Positions 10,089-21,000 of a stretch of DNA of 64,000 nucleotides are shown here, piece by piece. Source of the DNA: Flavobacterium pisciphilum (lineage in GTDB: Bacteria > Bacteroidota > Bacteroidia > Flavobacteriales > Flavobacteriaceae); contig NZ_JAJJMO010000001.1 of NCBI RefSeq assembly GCF_020905345.1, positions 2,232,001 to 2,296,000 on the forward strand. The letters are read 5' to 3'. The position numbers were made by a program, and so were the translations under genes. Under the pieces are notes generated by a model, which saw only the letters and a list, made by a program, of their open reading frames with translations, searched no databases and was not told where the DNA came from. Within the stretch, counting starts at the first letter, position 1, and each line of letters opens with the position of its first letter.

Positions 10089-10913
10089 TTATTTCTTTCT
10101 ACGTTCTACGATATACTTATTACTCGGGTTTTTCTTAGAACGAGTTCTATAACCTTTAGCTGGTATTCCATTTCTTGAACGTGGATGTCCACCAGAAGAA
10201 CGACCTTCACCACCACCCATTGGGTGATCGACAGGGTTCATTGCAACAGGTCTTGTTCTAGGTCTTCTTCCTAACCATCTTGTTCTACCTGCTTTACCAG
10301 ATACAACTAATTGGTGGTCTGAATTAGATACTGCTCCAATTGTAGCTGCACAAGTTAACAAAATTAATCTTGTTTCACCTGATGGCATTTTGATTGTAGC
10401 ATATTTTCCATCTCTTGCCATTAATTGAGCAAATGTTCCAGCTGAACGAGCGATTACTGCTCCTTGACCTGGTCTCAATTCGATACAAGAAATAACAGTT
10501 CCTAAAGGAATTCTGCTTAAAGGCAATGTATTACCGATTTCTGGTTGAGATTCTGGACCAGAAACTAATTTCTGACCAACTTTCAATCCATTTTGAGCGA
10601 TAATATAAGTTTTCTCTCCATCAGCATAAGCTAACAAAGCGATGAATGCAGTACGATTTGGATCATACTCGATTGATTTCACTGTAGCCGGAATTCCTTC
10701 TTTTGTACGTTTGAAATCAATAATACGATATCTCTGCTTGTGACCACCACCCGTATAACGCATGGTCATCTTTCCTTGACTATTTCTACCTCCAGAGTTT
10801 TTTATCGGCGCTATCAAAGAGCGTTCCGGCTTATCAGTTGTAATGGCGTCATAACCATTCACAACTCTAAATCGCTGACCTGGGGTAATAGGTTTTAATT
10901 TTCTTACTGACAT
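10089..10913 (-). CDS. rplB: 50S ribosomal protein L2
   Basis: A 274-residue core 23S rRNA protein needed for subunit association and peptidyl-transferase activity. The OB-fold and SH3-like domains are complete, and the C-terminal loop carries [17 protein letters not shown] with the conserved His. It starts 9 bases after rplW. Confidence 0.98.
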   Translation of the reverse strand: MSVRKLKPITPGQRFRVVNGYDAITTDKPERSLIAPIKNSGGRNSQGKMTMRYTGGGHKQRYRIIDFKRTKEGIPATVKSIEYDPNRTAFIALLAYADGEKTYIIAQNGLKVGQKLVSGPESQPEIGNTLPLSRIPLGTVISCIELRPGQGAVIARSAGTFAQLMARDGKYATIKMPSGETRLILLTCAATIGAVSNSDHQLVVSGKAGRTRWLGRRPRTRPVAMNPVDHPMGGGEGRSSGGHPRSRNGIPAKGYRTRSKKNPSNKYIVERRKK

Positions 10914-10922
10914 TTTTCTATC

Positions 10923-11213
10923 TTAGATATTGTTGTAAAAATCAATTGTTTCTCCTTCTTGTACTTGAACAATTGCTTTTTTGATTGCATTTGTCTTTCC
11001 GCTGATCAAACCACTTTTTGTGTATTTTGTAGTTCTATCCGGTCTTACATTCATTGTGTTAACACTCAAAATAGTTACTCCATAAGCAGCCTCAACAGCT
11101 TTCTTAATCTGAACTTTATTTGCTTTTTTGTCAACAACAAAACCGAAGCGATTCAAAACTTCACTTTCTTTGGTTACTTTTTCAGTTACTATAGGTCTAA
11201 TTATGATGCTCAT
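10923..11213 (-). CDS. rplW: 50S ribosomal protein L23
   Basis: A 96-residue tunnel-exit protein that docks trigger factor and SRP. The IIRPIVTEKVTKESE start and the ANKVQIKKAVEAAYGV signature are present. It lies 7 bases after rplD. The length is that of the bacterial form, lacking the long extension of archaeal L23. Confidence 0.98.
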   Translation of the reverse strand: MSIIIRPIVTEKVTKESEVLNRFGFVVDKKANKVQIKKAVEAAYGVTILSVNTMNVRPDRTTKYTKSGLISGKTNAIKKAIVQVQEGETIDFYNNI

Positions 11214-11220
11214 ATTCCTA

Positions 11221-11850
11221 TTATTTACTTAAATTTTCTTCAATTACCTCTAAAGAACTCTCCAAAAGCACTAAATTATTAGCGTTAAGAATAGCGTAAG
11301 TGCTTAATTCATAGCTACTTACAACATTAGAAGCCTTCAAATTGCGTGAGGACAAATATACATTTTTATTCGACTCTCCCAACACAAATAGAGATTTTTT
11401 ATTTTCTAACCCTAAAGCTTTCAAAACATTAATGAAATTTTTAGTGTTTGGTGTTTCAAAATTAAAGTCTTCTAAAACAACAATACTTGCTTCTTTTGCT
11501 TTAATTGAGAAAGCTGATTTTCTTGCCAATCTCTTTAAGTTTTTATTCAATTTAAATGAATAACTTCTTGGTCTTGGTCCGAAAACTGTTCCACCACCTT
11601 TAAACAAAGGGTTTTTAATACTACCCGCACGAGCAGTACCAGTTCCTTTTTGTTTTTTAATCTTACGTGTACTTCCCGCTACTTCAGCTCTTTCTTTAGC
11701 CTTATGAGTACCTTGTCTTTGATTTGCTAAATATTGCTTAACATCAAGATATACAGCGTGATTATTTGGTTCAATTGCGAATACTGAATCAGAAAGTTGA
11801 ACTTTTCTTCCAGTATCTTTTCCGTTGAAATCTAATACTTTTACTTCCAT
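11221..11850 (-). CDS. rplD: 50S ribosomal protein L4
   Basis: A 209-residue protein whose long loop reaches the exit tunnel next to L22. The loop with [21 protein letters not shown] is intact and shows no visible macrolide-resistance insertion. The start codon overlaps the rplC stop by one base (TAATG at 11850), so the two genes are probably translationally coupled. In E. coli L4 autoregulates this operon; no leader structure was identified here. Confidence 0.98.
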   Translation of the reverse strand: MEVKVLDFNGKDTGRKVQLSDSVFAIEPNNHAVYLDVKQYLANQRQGTHKAKERAEVAGSTRKIKKQKGTGTARAGSIKNPLFKGGGTVFGPRPRSYSFKLNKNLKRLARKSAFSIKAKEASIVVLEDFNFETPNTKNFINVLKALGLENKKSLFVLGESNKNVYLSSRNLKASNVVSSYELSTYAILNANNLVLLESSLEVIEENLSK

Positions 11851-12467
11851 TACTTCTGAATGATTACATAAGAGTTGTTATGTCCAGGAACACATCCTTT
11901 GATAACTAGTAGGTTCTTTTCAGCAACTACTTTTAAAACTCTAAGGTTTTGAACTTTTACATTGTCTCCTCCCATTCTTCCAGCCATACGCATTCCTTTG
12001 AATACTCTAGATGGATAAGAAGAAGCTCCCACAGAACCTGGCGCTCTTAAACGGTTGTGTTGACCGTGAGTTGCTTGACCAACACCACCAAAACCGTGAC
12101 GTTTTACAACCCCTTGAAAACCTTTACCTTTAGACACACCTTGTACATCTACAAATTCTCCTTCAGAAAAAATAGAAACATCAATAAGATCTCCTAATTT
12201 TTGCTCTGTTGCGAAATCTTGGAATTCAACGACTTTTTTCTTAGCTACAGTTCCAGCTTTTTTAAAGTGACCTAAAGCCGCTTTTGTGGAATGTTTCTCG
12301 TTTTTGTCATCGAAACCAAGTTGCAACGCTTCGTACCCGTCAACACCTTTGGTTCTGACTTGGGTAACAACGCATGGACCAGCTTCGATTACTGTACAAG
12401 GAATATTTTTCCCGTTTTCATCAAAAATACTAGTCATGCCGATTTTTCTACCAATTAACCCAGACAT
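11850..12467 (-). CDS. rplC: 50S ribosomal protein L3
   Basis: A 205-residue early-assembly 50S protein reaching toward the peptidyl-transferase centre. It has the [20 protein letters not shown] start and the [22 protein letters not shown] loop, whose Gln is the one methylated by PrmB in E. coli. It is the first gene after a 154-base gap with a flavobacterial promoter box, so it probably heads its own transcription unit, with rpsJ left upstream in the str unit. Confidence 0.98.
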   Translation of the reverse strand: MSGLIGRKIGMTSIFDENGKNIPCTVIEAGPCVVTQVRTKGVDGYEALQLGFDDKNEKHSTKAALGHFKKAGTVAKKKVVEFQDFATEQKLGDLIDVSIFSEGEFVDVQGVSKGKGFQGVVKRHGFGGVGQATHGQHNRLRAPGSVGASSYPSRVFKGMRMAGRMGGDNVKVQNLRVLKVVAEKNLLVIKGCVPGHNNSYVIIQK

Positions 12468-12540
12468 AAATATTAATTATTAATTATTAAATATAAATAT
12501 AGAACGCAGCTTTTAACCGAATCCTATTTTTTAAGAGGTG

Positions 12541-12548
12541 CAAAAGTA
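12541..12548 (-). promoter_or_regulatory. Flavobacterial -7 box upstream of rplC
   Basis: On the minus strand this reads TACTTTTG, a match to the TAnnTTTG box of Bacteroidota RNA polymerase with its primary sigma factor. A TTG candidate for the -33 element is present, but at a spacing of about 15 or 20 rather than the preferred 17-19. The rest of the rpsJ-rplC gap is A/T-rich with no ORF. It implies a start point near 12535 and a 5-prime UTR of roughly 65 bases for rplC. Confidence 0.6.
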
Positions 12549-12621
12549 TAACTTATTTACACACAAACCAAAAAAAATATTTTTCGCTTAAAAACAGCGT
12601 CCTTTTTTACTCTTGAACTAC

Positions 12622-12927
12622 TTAAACTTTGATTTCAACTTCTACTCCACTTGGCAATTCAAGTTTCATTAGAGCATCAATAGTTTTAGATGAAGATGAA
12701 TAAATATCAATTAATCTCTTATATGACATTACTTCAAATTGCTCTCTCGCTTTTTTGTTAACGTGCGGAGAACGTAGTACAGTGAAAAGTTTTTTATGTG
12801 TTGGCAACGGAATTGGACCTGTTACAACAGCACCGGTACTCTTAACTGTTTTTACAATCTTTTCAGCAGATTTATCTACCAACATGTGATCGTAAGATTT
12901 TAGTTTTATTCTGATTTTTTGACTCAT
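12622..12927 (-). CDS. rpsJ: 30S ribosomal protein S10
   Basis: A 101-residue head protein, also NusE in transcription antitermination. The [20 protein letters not shown] start and the [29 protein letters not shown] signature (in pieces over residues 37-66) are complete. Here rpsJ follows fusA by 11 bases and is separated from rplC by 154 bases, so it belongs to the str transcription unit. Confidence 0.98.
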   Translation of the reverse strand: MSQKIRIKLKSYDHMLVDKSAEKIVKTVKSTGAVVTGPIPLPTHKKLFTVLRSPHVNKKAREQFEVMSYKRLIDIYSSSSKTIDALMKLELPSGVEVEIKV

Positions 12928-12938
12928 TTTCTTAAAGA

Positions 12939-15095
12939 TTAAGCGTTTCCTTTTGCTTTTTTGATAACTGCTTCTGAAATATTAGAAGGCGTTTCAGCGT
13001 AGTGTGAAAATTCCATTGTAGATGTTGCTCTACCAGACGAAAGTGTTCTTAATGTTGTTACATAACCAAACATCTCCGACAAAGGCACATCAGCTTTGAT
13101 AGTTTTAGCACCATTTCTATCACCCATGTCATTAACCTGACCTCTACGACGGTTAATATCACCTACGATATCTCCCATGTTTTCTTCTGGTGTAATAACC
13201 TCCATTTTCATGATTGGCTCAAGAATGATTGCTCCAGCAGCTTTAGCTACTTCTCTATACCCCATTCTAGCTGCTAACTCAAAAGAAAGCGCATCTGAAT
13301 CGACAGGGTGGAAAGATCCGTCAGTTAAAGTTACTTTTAAACTATCAACTTGGTATCCTGCTAAAGGACCAGTTTTCATAGCCTCACGGAAACCTTTTTC
13401 TACAGATGGAATATATTCCTTAGGAACGTTACCACCTTTTACAGCATTAATAAACTGCAATCCTACAGGAACTTTACCATCAACTTCGTCAGCTGGCCCA
13501 AGTGTAAATACGATATCTCCGAATTTACCACGACCTCCTGATTGTTTCTTATATGTTTCTCTATGTGTAGCAGTTTTTGTAAATGCTTCTTTGTATTCAA
13601 CTTGAGGCTCACCTTGGTTCACTTCAACTTTAAATTCACGTTTCATACGATCAATCAAGATATCCAAGTGAAGCTCACCCATACCTGATATAATAGTCTG
13701 CCCTGAAGCCTCATCTGTTCTAACTGTAAACGTAGGATCCTCCTCAGCTAATTTAGCCAAAGCCATACCCATTTTATCTACGTCAGCCTTAGTTTTAGGC
13801 TCAATTGCAATACCAATTACCGGCGCAGGGAATTTCATTGACTCAAGAATAATTGGATGTTTTTCATCACACATTGTATCTCCAGTCTTAATATCTTTAA
13901 ATCCAACTGCCGCACCAATATCTCCAGCCTCGATATAATCGATAGGATTTTGCTTATTAGCGTGCATTTGATAAATACGAGAAATTCTTTCTTTGTTTCC
14001 AGAACGAGTGTTCAAAATATATGAACCCGCATCCAAACGACCTGAATAAGCACGGAAGAAAGCTAAACGACCAACATAAGGGTCAGTAGCGATTTTAAAT
14101 GCTAAAGCAGCGAATGGCTCTTTTACATCTGGACGACGAATAATTTTTGTTTGATCTTCTTCTAACAATTCAGCATCATCAGGATGAATTCCTTCGATAC
14201 CTTCTTTGTCCATTGGAGATGGTAAATACTTACATACAGCATCTAACATAAACTGAACTCCTTTATTTTTAAAAGAAGAACCAGCAAGCATTGGAATGAT
14301 TGCCATATCTATAGTAGCAGCTCTTAAAGCATTATTAATCTCTTCTTCAGTAATAGAACTCTCATCTTCCATGTACTTATCAAGAAGATTCTCATCGTAA
14401 TCAGCAACTGCTTCAATAAGTATAGATCTATATTCTTTTACCTCTGCAAGCATATCCTCAGGGATAGGCACAATATCAAAAGTAGCTCCTTGAGTTTCAT
14501 CATGCCAGATAATAGCTTGATTTTTAACCAAATCAACCACACCTTTGAAATCATTCTCCTCACCAATTGGTAAAGTGATTGCAACTGCATTAGACTTCAA
14601 CATGTCTCTAACTTGCTGACATACATTCAAAAAGTTAGAACCTTGTCTATCCATTTTATTAACAAATCCCATACGAGGAACTCTGTATTGATCAGCAAGT
14701 CTCCAGTTAGTTTCTGATTGAGGCTCAACACCATCAACAGCACTAAACAAGAAAACCAACCCATCAAGTACACGTAAAGAACGATTTACCTCTACAGTAA
14801 AATCAACGTGTCCTGGAGTATCAATAATATTAAAATGATATGGTTTTGATTCTGGCAAAGCTTTACCTTGCTCTGTTGGGAAACTCCATTCACAAGTTGT
14901 AGCAGCTGAAGTAATTGTAATACCTCTTTCTGCTTCTTGCTCCATCCAGTCCATTGTAGAAGCACCATTATGTACTTCACCAATTTTATGTGTTTTCCCT
15001 GTATAAAAAAGAATACGCTCAGTTGTTGTTGTTTTACCAGCATCAATATGAGCAGCAATCCCAATATTTCTTGTATATTTTAAATCTCTAGCCAT
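12939..15095 (-). CDS. fusA: Translation elongation factor G
   Basis: A 718-residue translocation GTPase. The P-loop AHIDAGKTT is at residues 15-23 or so, and switch [10 protein letters not shown] and the guanine-specificity motif NKMD are present, followed by domains II-V ending at KKAKGNA. The length is normal for the housekeeping EF-G I type. It lies between rpsG (10 bases) and rpsJ (11 bases). No tuf gene follows it, unlike the classical str operon. Confidence 0.98.
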   Translation of the reverse strand: MARDLKYTRNIGIAAHIDAGKTTTTERILFYTGKTHKIGEVHNGASTMDWMEQEAERGITITSAATTCEWSFPTEQGKALPESKPYHFNIIDTPGHVDFTVEVNRSLRVLDGLVFLFSAVDGVEPQSETNWRLADQYRVPRMGFVNKMDRQGSNFLNVCQQVRDMLKSNAVAITLPIGEENDFKGVVDLVKNQAIIWHDETQGATFDIVPIPEDMLAEVKEYRSILIEAVADYDENLLDKYMEDESSITEEEINNALRAATIDMAIIPMLAGSSFKNKGVQFMLDAVCKYLPSPMDKEGIEGIHPDDAELLEEDQTKIIRRPDVKEPFAALAFKIATDPYVGRLAFFRAYSGRLDAGSYILNTRSGNKERISRIYQMHANKQNPIDYIEAGDIGAAVGFKDIKTGDTMCDEKHPIILESMKFPAPVIGIAIEPKTKADVDKMGMALAKLAEEDPTFTVRTDEASGQTIISGMGELHLDILIDRMKREFKVEVNQGEPQVEYKEAFTKTATHRETYKKQSGGRGKFGDIVFTLGPADEVDGKVPVGLQFINAVKGGNVPKEYIPSVEKGFREAMKTGPLAGYQVDSLKVTLTDGSFHPVDSDALSFELAARMGYREVAKAAGAIILEPIMKMEVITPEENMGDIVGDINRRRGQVNDMGDRNGAKTIKADVPLSEMFGYVTTLRTLSSGRATSTMEFSHYAETPSNISEAVIKKAKGNA

Positions 15096-15105
15096 TTCTT
15101 ATGAA

Positions 15106-15582
15106 TTAAAATCTAAAGTGAGAGAATGCTTTATTAGCTTCAGCCATCTTATGAGTATCCATTCTCTTTTTAACAGCAGCACCTTCTTCTTTAGCCGCAG
15201 CTAAACATTCTGAAGCTAACCTTTGAGCCATAGATTTTTCATTTCTTCTTCTAGAATAAAGTATTAACCACTTCATTGCCATAGAAATTTTACGATCTGG
15301 TCTGATTTGCATTGGAATTTGGAATGTAGCTCCACCAACTCTACGACTACGTACTTCTACGTGAGGCATAACATTAGTTAAAGCATCTTTCCAGATTTCT
15401 AATGATGATTTTTCTGAATCTTGCTTTTTAGATTCAATGATGTCAATTGCATCATAAAATACTTTAAAAGCTGTAGATTTCTTACCGTCCCACATTAAGT
15501 TATTCACAAAACGCGTTACCAATTGGTCGTTAAACCTCGGATCTGGTAAAAGTGGTCTTTTCTTTGCCGCTCTTTTTCTCAT
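15106..15582 (-). CDS. rpsG: 30S ribosomal protein S7
   Basis: A 158-residue primary 16S rRNA 3-prime-domain binder in the 30S head. The MRKRAAKKRPLLPDPRF start, the GGATFQIPMQIRPDRK beta-hairpin and the C-terminal HKMAEANKAFSHFRF end are all present. In E. coli S7 represses the str operon at the rpsL-rpsG spacer; the spacer here is only 22 bases. The identification is firm. Confidence 0.98.
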   Translation of the reverse strand: MRKRAAKKRPLLPDPRFNDQLVTRFVNNLMWDGKKSTAFKVFYDAIDIIESKKQDSEKSSLEIWKDALTNVMPHVEVRSRRVGGATFQIPMQIRPDRKISMAMKWLILYSRRRNEKSMAQRLASECLAAAKEEGAAVKKRMDTHKMAEANKAFSHFRF

Positions 15583-15604
15583 GTCTTTTTCTTAAAAGTT
15601 TAAA

Positions 15605-15988
15605 TTACTTTTTTGCTTCTTTTGGGCGTTTAGCACCGTACTTAGATCTTCTTTGCGTTCTTCCTGCAACTCCTGACGTGTCAAGCGCTCCACGAACGAT
15701 ATGATATCTAACACCTGGTAAATCTTTTACCCTTCCGCCTCTAACTAATACTATCGAGTGCTCTTGTAAATTGTGTCCTTCTCCAGGGATGTAAGCATTT
15801 ACTTCGTTACCATTTGTCAAACGTACACGCGCTACTTTACGCATTGCAGAGTTTGGTTTTTTTGGTGTAGTAGTGTAAACACGCGTACAAACCCCTCTTC
15901 TTTGAGGACAAGAATCTAAAGCAACCGATTTACTCTTCTTAGTCATCTGAGTTCTTCCTGTTCTTACTAATTGTTGAATTGTTGGCAT
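15605..15988 (-). CDS. rpsL: 30S ribosomal protein S12
   Basis: A 127-residue decoding-site protein. The frame is open to 16072, but the family start [12 protein letters not shown] begins at 15988, and the longer version would extend into the promoter. The [12 protein letters not shown] and [13 protein letters not shown] motifs carry the wild-type Lys residues (E. coli K43 and K88), so the protein looks streptomycin sensitive. It is the first gene of the str unit. Confidence 0.98.
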   Translation of the reverse strand: MPTIQQLVRTGRTQMTKKSKSVALDSCPQRRGVCTRVYTTTPKKPNSAMRKVARVRLTNGNEVNAYIPGEGHNLQEHSIVLVRGGRVKDLPGVRYHIVRGALDTSGVAGRTQRRSKYGAKRPKEAKK

Positions 15989-16042
15989 AATTAATACTAA
16001 AAATTTATTATGTATATTAAATTCCCGCTTTTTACGGGGTTG

Positions 16043-16072
16043 CAAATGTATAAAATATTTTTCACTATACAA
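16043..16072 (-). promoter_or_regulatory. Promoter of the str operon (rpsL)
   Basis: Read on the minus strand, TTG at 16072-16070 is followed by exactly 19 bases and then TACATTTG at 16050-16043. This is a textbook flavobacterial -33/-7 pair (TTG, 17-19 bases, TAnnTTTG). Initiation should fall near 16036, giving an rpsL leader of roughly 45-50 bases. It is the clearest promoter seen in the window. Confidence 0.75.
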
Positions 16073-16169
16073 ACGTTAATACATTAATTTTCAATAAGAT
16101 TATTTAACCTTATGTTTTTATTCTCAAAGATTAGATATTTGCATTACATTTAATAAAACACTTTTAAAC

Positions 16170-17882
16170 TTGAAAACACTTCTTTCTTTTTTCCTGATAA
16201 TCTTTCTTAGCCTACAATGTTATGCGCAGCATTTTGAATTAAAGATTACTGGAAAAAACACTGTTGAAGACAAAATCATAGATTCAATATCCTATTTAAA
16301 AAAACACAAAACAACAAAATCCATCAATGATGAAATACAATTATTCTCAGAAAAGCTATCTACTAAAGGATACATTGACAACAAAATAATCGCCAATAAC
16401 CGCATAAACGACAGCACATTTACTATAACATTCAGTTTAAAAGAAAAAACCAACTCCATACATATATATATAGGTAAAGAAAACCCAATTCTCAAAACTG
16501 TATTCCCAAACACAATAAACGACACCATAATAGCCCCATACGAGGAAATTGAATCACTCTTAAACAAAAAACTAAACCAGCTCGAACATTTAGGATACGC
16601 CTTCACAAAACTAAAACTCATAAATATCCATCGAAAGAAAAACACCCTTTATGCTGACTTAGAATTTAAAAACGAAAAGAAAAGAGAAATCAATTCAATC
16701 ATCCTGAACTACACACAGAACAACCAATCAAATATTTTTCCAAAAGGTCACTTAAAACAATTTGAAAAAAAATACACCGGAAAAATATTCAATCAGGAAA
16801 CTGCCACAGAAATCTACAACGATTTTGAAAAGCTCTCTTTTGTAAAACAAAGCAAATTCCCTGAGCTCCTATTCACAAAAGATTCAACAAAAATCTATAT
16901 CTACCTCGAAAAAAGAAAAGCCAACACATTCGACGGTTACATAGGTTTCTCTAATGATGAAAATAAAAAAATCACCCTAAACGGTTATCTCGACATCAAC
17001 TTAGAAAACACCCTTCGCAGCGGAGAACAATTTTCTTTATATTGGAAAAGTGACGGAAACAAACAAACCACATTCAGAACCAAACTAGAAATTCCTTATC
17101 TATTCAAAACCCCCACAAGCTTAAAAGCTGAATTAGAAATTTTCAAACAAGACAGTATTTTTCAAAATACAAAAACCGCAATAGCCCTAGGTTATTACAT
17201 AAAATACAACTCACATATATATCTTGGCTACCAATCTACTGAATCAAGCGACATACAAAACACCAATAGCAGCTTAATTCAAGATTATAAAAACCATTTC
17301 ACAACAAGCACTTTCGAATACAAAAAAATAACTCCTGAGAATTTCGCATCTCCAGAGAAGACTAACATAACTATAACTGCCGGCCTTGGGAAAAGAACAA
17401 ATACAAACAGCACAACAGACGAATCAAACGAAAACAAACAATACTACGCCAACATTGACTTAATCAACATTTTTTACTTAAACACAAAAAATAGCCTATT
17501 CATAAGAAGCAAAAGCTATTACTTATTTAGCGATAATTATTTAACAAATGAATTATATCGATTTGGAGGTATAAATTCAATACGTGGATTTGCAGAAAAT
17601 AGCCTCCAAGGAAATAATACAAATTTACTTATAACTGAATATCGATATCTAACATCTTCAAACCTCTACTTACACACCATTCTAGATTACGGCATATATC
17701 AAGACAAAACTTCTCCAGAAAACAATAAAAAAACAACCAACCTAATAAGCATTGGTCTTGGATTAGGAATGATAACAAGAAACGGATTACTAAAAATCAC
17801 ACTTGCAAATGGCAGCACAACAGAAAACAAGATAAAATTCAACAACAGCATCCTTAACATTTCATACAATGTTAAATTCTAA
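16170..17882 (+). CDS. Omp85/BamA-like outer-membrane beta-barrel protein
   Basis: A 570-residue secreted outer-membrane protein. The start is a TTG at 16170, giving a signal peptide MKTLLSFFLIIFLSLQCYA followed by QH; no ATG lies nearby. Residues about 22-230 look like POTRA-type segments. The rest is a beta-barrel of the bacterial surface antigen type with the signature FGGINSIRGF near residue 465, and it ends in aromatic VKF. It is shorter than BamA (about 800 residues), so it is more likely a TamA- or two-partner-secretion-like transporter or an accessory barrel than BamA. It is a single gene, divergent from the str operon. The substrate is unknown. Confidence 0.75.
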   Translation: MKTLLSFFLIIFLSLQCYAQHFELKITGKNTVEDKIIDSISYLKKHKTTKSINDEIQLFSEKLSTKGYIDNKIIANNRINDSTFTITFSLKEKTNSIHIYIGKENPILKTVFPNTINDTIIAPYEEIESLLNKKLNQLEHLGYAFTKLKLINIHRKKNTLYADLEFKNEKKREINSIILNYTQNNQSNIFPKGHLKQFEKKYTGKIFNQETATEIYNDFEKLSFVKQSKFPELLFTKDSTKIYIYLEKRKANTFDGYIGFSNDENKKITLNGYLDINLENTLRSGEQFSLYWKSDGNKQTTFRTKLEIPYLFKTPTSLKAELEIFKQDSIFQNTKTAIALGYYIKYNSHIYLGYQSTESSDIQNTNSSLIQDYKNHFTTSTFEYKKITPENFASPEKTNITITAGLGKRTNTNSTTDESNENKQYYANIDLINIFYLNTKNSLFIRSKSYYLFSDNYLTNELYRFGGINSIRGFAENSLQGNNTNLLITEYRYLTSSNLYLHTILDYGIYQDKTSPENNKKTTNLISIGLGLGMITRNGLLKITLANGSTTENKIKFNNSILNISYNVKF

Positions 17883-18087
17883 CATTTATAATAAAAATAA
17901 TAAGAAAAAAATTCAAATAAACTCAATAAAATAGCCATTTGACAAGAAAAAAACCAACATGATTAGCCTTTCGTTAAAATATATTTAAATGTTAAATTTA
18001 AAGGGTAATGAAAAATTCATTAACATAATATTAGGATAGATAATAAATTATTGTGAATATTGTATTACTAATTCAAAATAATTAAAA

Positions 18088-21000
18088 ATGAAACTAAATT
18101 TCAACGGATCTTTAGTAGTACTATTACTACTAATAGCGCAGCTAACCTTTGCGCAAGAAAGAGTTGTTTCGGGTGTTGTTTCTGACAACGCAGGAATGCC
18201 TTTACCAGGCGTGAGCGTGTTAGTCAAAGGAACAAAAAGCGGAACACAAACAGATTTTGATGGTAAATATTCCATCAAAGCATCACCAAGTCAAATCTTG
18301 GTTTTTAGCTATATTGGAATGAAAACCCAAGAAATAGCAGCTAGTACATCTACGATAAACACAAAATTATCAGGAGACGCATTAGAACTAGAAGGCGTTG
18401 TAGTAACAACAGCAATGGGTATTAAAAGAGAAAAAAAATCTCTTGGATATGCAGCCCAACAAATTTCAGGCAAGGATTTAAGTGGAGGTGCAGGCAACAC
18501 AAACGTCGCTAATTTATTATCTGGAAAAGCTGCCGGTGTAGAAGTTTCAAGAAACAACAACTTCGGAGGATCTACAAATGTTGTAATAAGAGGAAGTAAA
18601 TCACTTACCGGAAACAATCAAGCTCTTTGGGTTATTGACGGGGTACCAATTGACAACTCTAATTCAAATGCAACTTCACAACAAGTTGGAGGAGGTGGAT
18701 ATGATTATGGTAATAATGCATCAGATATCAACCAAGAAGACATTGAAAGCATCAATATCCTTAAAGGAGCAGCTGCAACAGCATTATATGGATCAAGAGC
18801 CGCAAATGGAGTTGTAATGGTTACTACTAAAAAAGGAAAAACAAATGATAACAAAATTGGTTTCACTTTTTCAAGCGGATATACTAACGGAACAATTGAC
18901 AAATCAACATTCCCAACATATCAAAATAGATACGGATCTGGATATGGCTTTGGTTCTTCGTTTTTAGGAACTGGAACACCTGACACAGTAGACACTTCAA
19001 ATGATGCCTCTGACGGAGACATCTTCGACAACCAATTAGTTTACCAATGGGATGCTTTCACACCTTTTTCTCCAAATTTCGGAAAAGCAACTCCATGGAC
19101 TGCTGCTAAAAACGGACCAGTAACTTTCTTTAACAACGCTAATACATTCGTAAACAGTATCTCTCTTGAGAAATCAACTGACAGATCTAGCCTTTCTATG
19201 TCTTACGTTAATACTAATCAAACTGGTATTTTACCAAACAGTGAATTAAAAAAGAATCAATTAAGCGCAAGATTCAGTCAAAAAGTAACTGATAAGTTAA
19301 CTGCAAATGCTTATGCTTCGGTTACACTACAAAGCACAACAGGTAGAAACTCTACTGGTTACAATGACAACATAATGGGTAATTTCAGACAATGGTGGCA
19401 AACCAACACTGATGTTCAAGCTCAAAAAGACGTATACTTTGCATCAGGAGGTCAAAACGTAACATGGAACTGGGCTGATCCAACAGATCCAGCAGGTCTA
19501 AAACCAGCTTACTGGGACAACCCATACTTTACCCGCTATCAAAACTACTCATCAGATGACAGAACCCGTTTATTTGGTTATGCATCTCTTAACTATGAAA
19601 TTACTCCTTGGCTGAGTGCTTTAGGAAGAGTTTCATTAGACACTTACAAACAACTTCAAGAAGAAAGAAGAGCAGTAGGATCAATTGCATCAGGATTTGG
19701 CCTTTCTCCAGTTGACGAAGCATCAGGATACCAAAGAAACGATATCAACTTCCAAGAAGTGAATTATGACCTAATGTTAAATTTCAATAAAAAAATTGGA
19801 TCTGATATAAGCTTAAACGGAGTACTTGGTATGAACGTAAGAAGAAACGACAGAGACAATGTTCTTTCCTCTACAATAGGAGGCTTGGTTACACCAGGAA
19901 TTTATGCTCTATCTAATTCTCGTTTAGATTTACCTTTCCCAAAAGAAGCTAAAATATCATCCGGTGTTAATGGTCTTTACGCACAAGGTTCTATTGGCTA
20001 TTTAGACACCTATTTTGTTGATGCCTCTATAAGAAGAGATGTCTCATCTACATTACCATCAGATAACAATTCATACGTTTATCCAGCTGTTTCAGGATCA
20101 TTTTTATTCTCCAACCTAGTAAAAGCAAATTGGTTAAACTTAGGAAAATTCAGAGTCAACTATGCAGAAGTAGGAAATGATGCTGATGCATTACAATTAA
20201 ACAATACCTACACCAGAGTTTCAAACTTCCAAGGTCAACCTTTATACACGAATGCATTACTAACTCCATTTCGCAGCATCAACAAAAACCCAAACCTTAA
20301 ACCAGAGAGAACAAAATCTTTCGAAGTTGGTCTAGAAGCAAGTTTACTAGACAGACGTTTAGGATTTGATGTTACATACTACAAAACAAACTCAGTTGAT
20401 CAAATTGTTTCAGCAGCAGTTTCTTCTGCATCTCAATACACTAACGGAGTCGTTAATGGAGGAGACATAGAAAACAAAGGTTTTGAAATCCAATTATACG
20501 GAACTCCAATAAGAACAAAAGATTTTAGCTGGGAAGTAATTATAAACTGGTCAAACAACAAAAGTAAAGTTATTTCATTACCAAACGGTCTAGACAACCT
20601 TCAATTAGGTTCTTTCCAAAGTGGTGTTACAATTAACGCTGCACCAGGAGAAGCTTATGGAGCACTTAAAGGTACTGATTACGTTTACACAAACGGACAA
20701 CGTACTATAGACCAATCTAATGGAAAGTACATGATAACAACCTCTTCAGCTAATACAATTGGAAACGTTACTCCAGACTGGATTGGTGGTATTCGAAATA
20801 AATTCAATTACAAAAACCTTTCATTTGGATTTTTAATTGACACTCAAAAAGGAGGAGATATCTTCTCACTTGATATGTCTTATGGTCTCGCATCAGGACT
20901 ATACAAAGAAACTGCTATAGGTGATATGAGAGAAAACGGAGTACTAAATCAAGGTGTAGCACCTGATGGATCTCCAAACACAGTAAAAACCAAAGGCGGA

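Noticed and set aside
13177..13605. 142-residue open frame on the plus strand inside fusA
   Set aside because: It is the antisense shadow of a highly conserved EF-G coding region; no promoter or family match.
15989..16072. Upstream extension of rpsL
   Set aside because: The added residues are not part of S12 and would cover the promoter; MPTIQQLV at 15988 is the family start.
18705..18902. Minus-strand frame inside the first SusC gene
   Set aside because: Antisense to the plug domain; hydrophobic shadow without start context.
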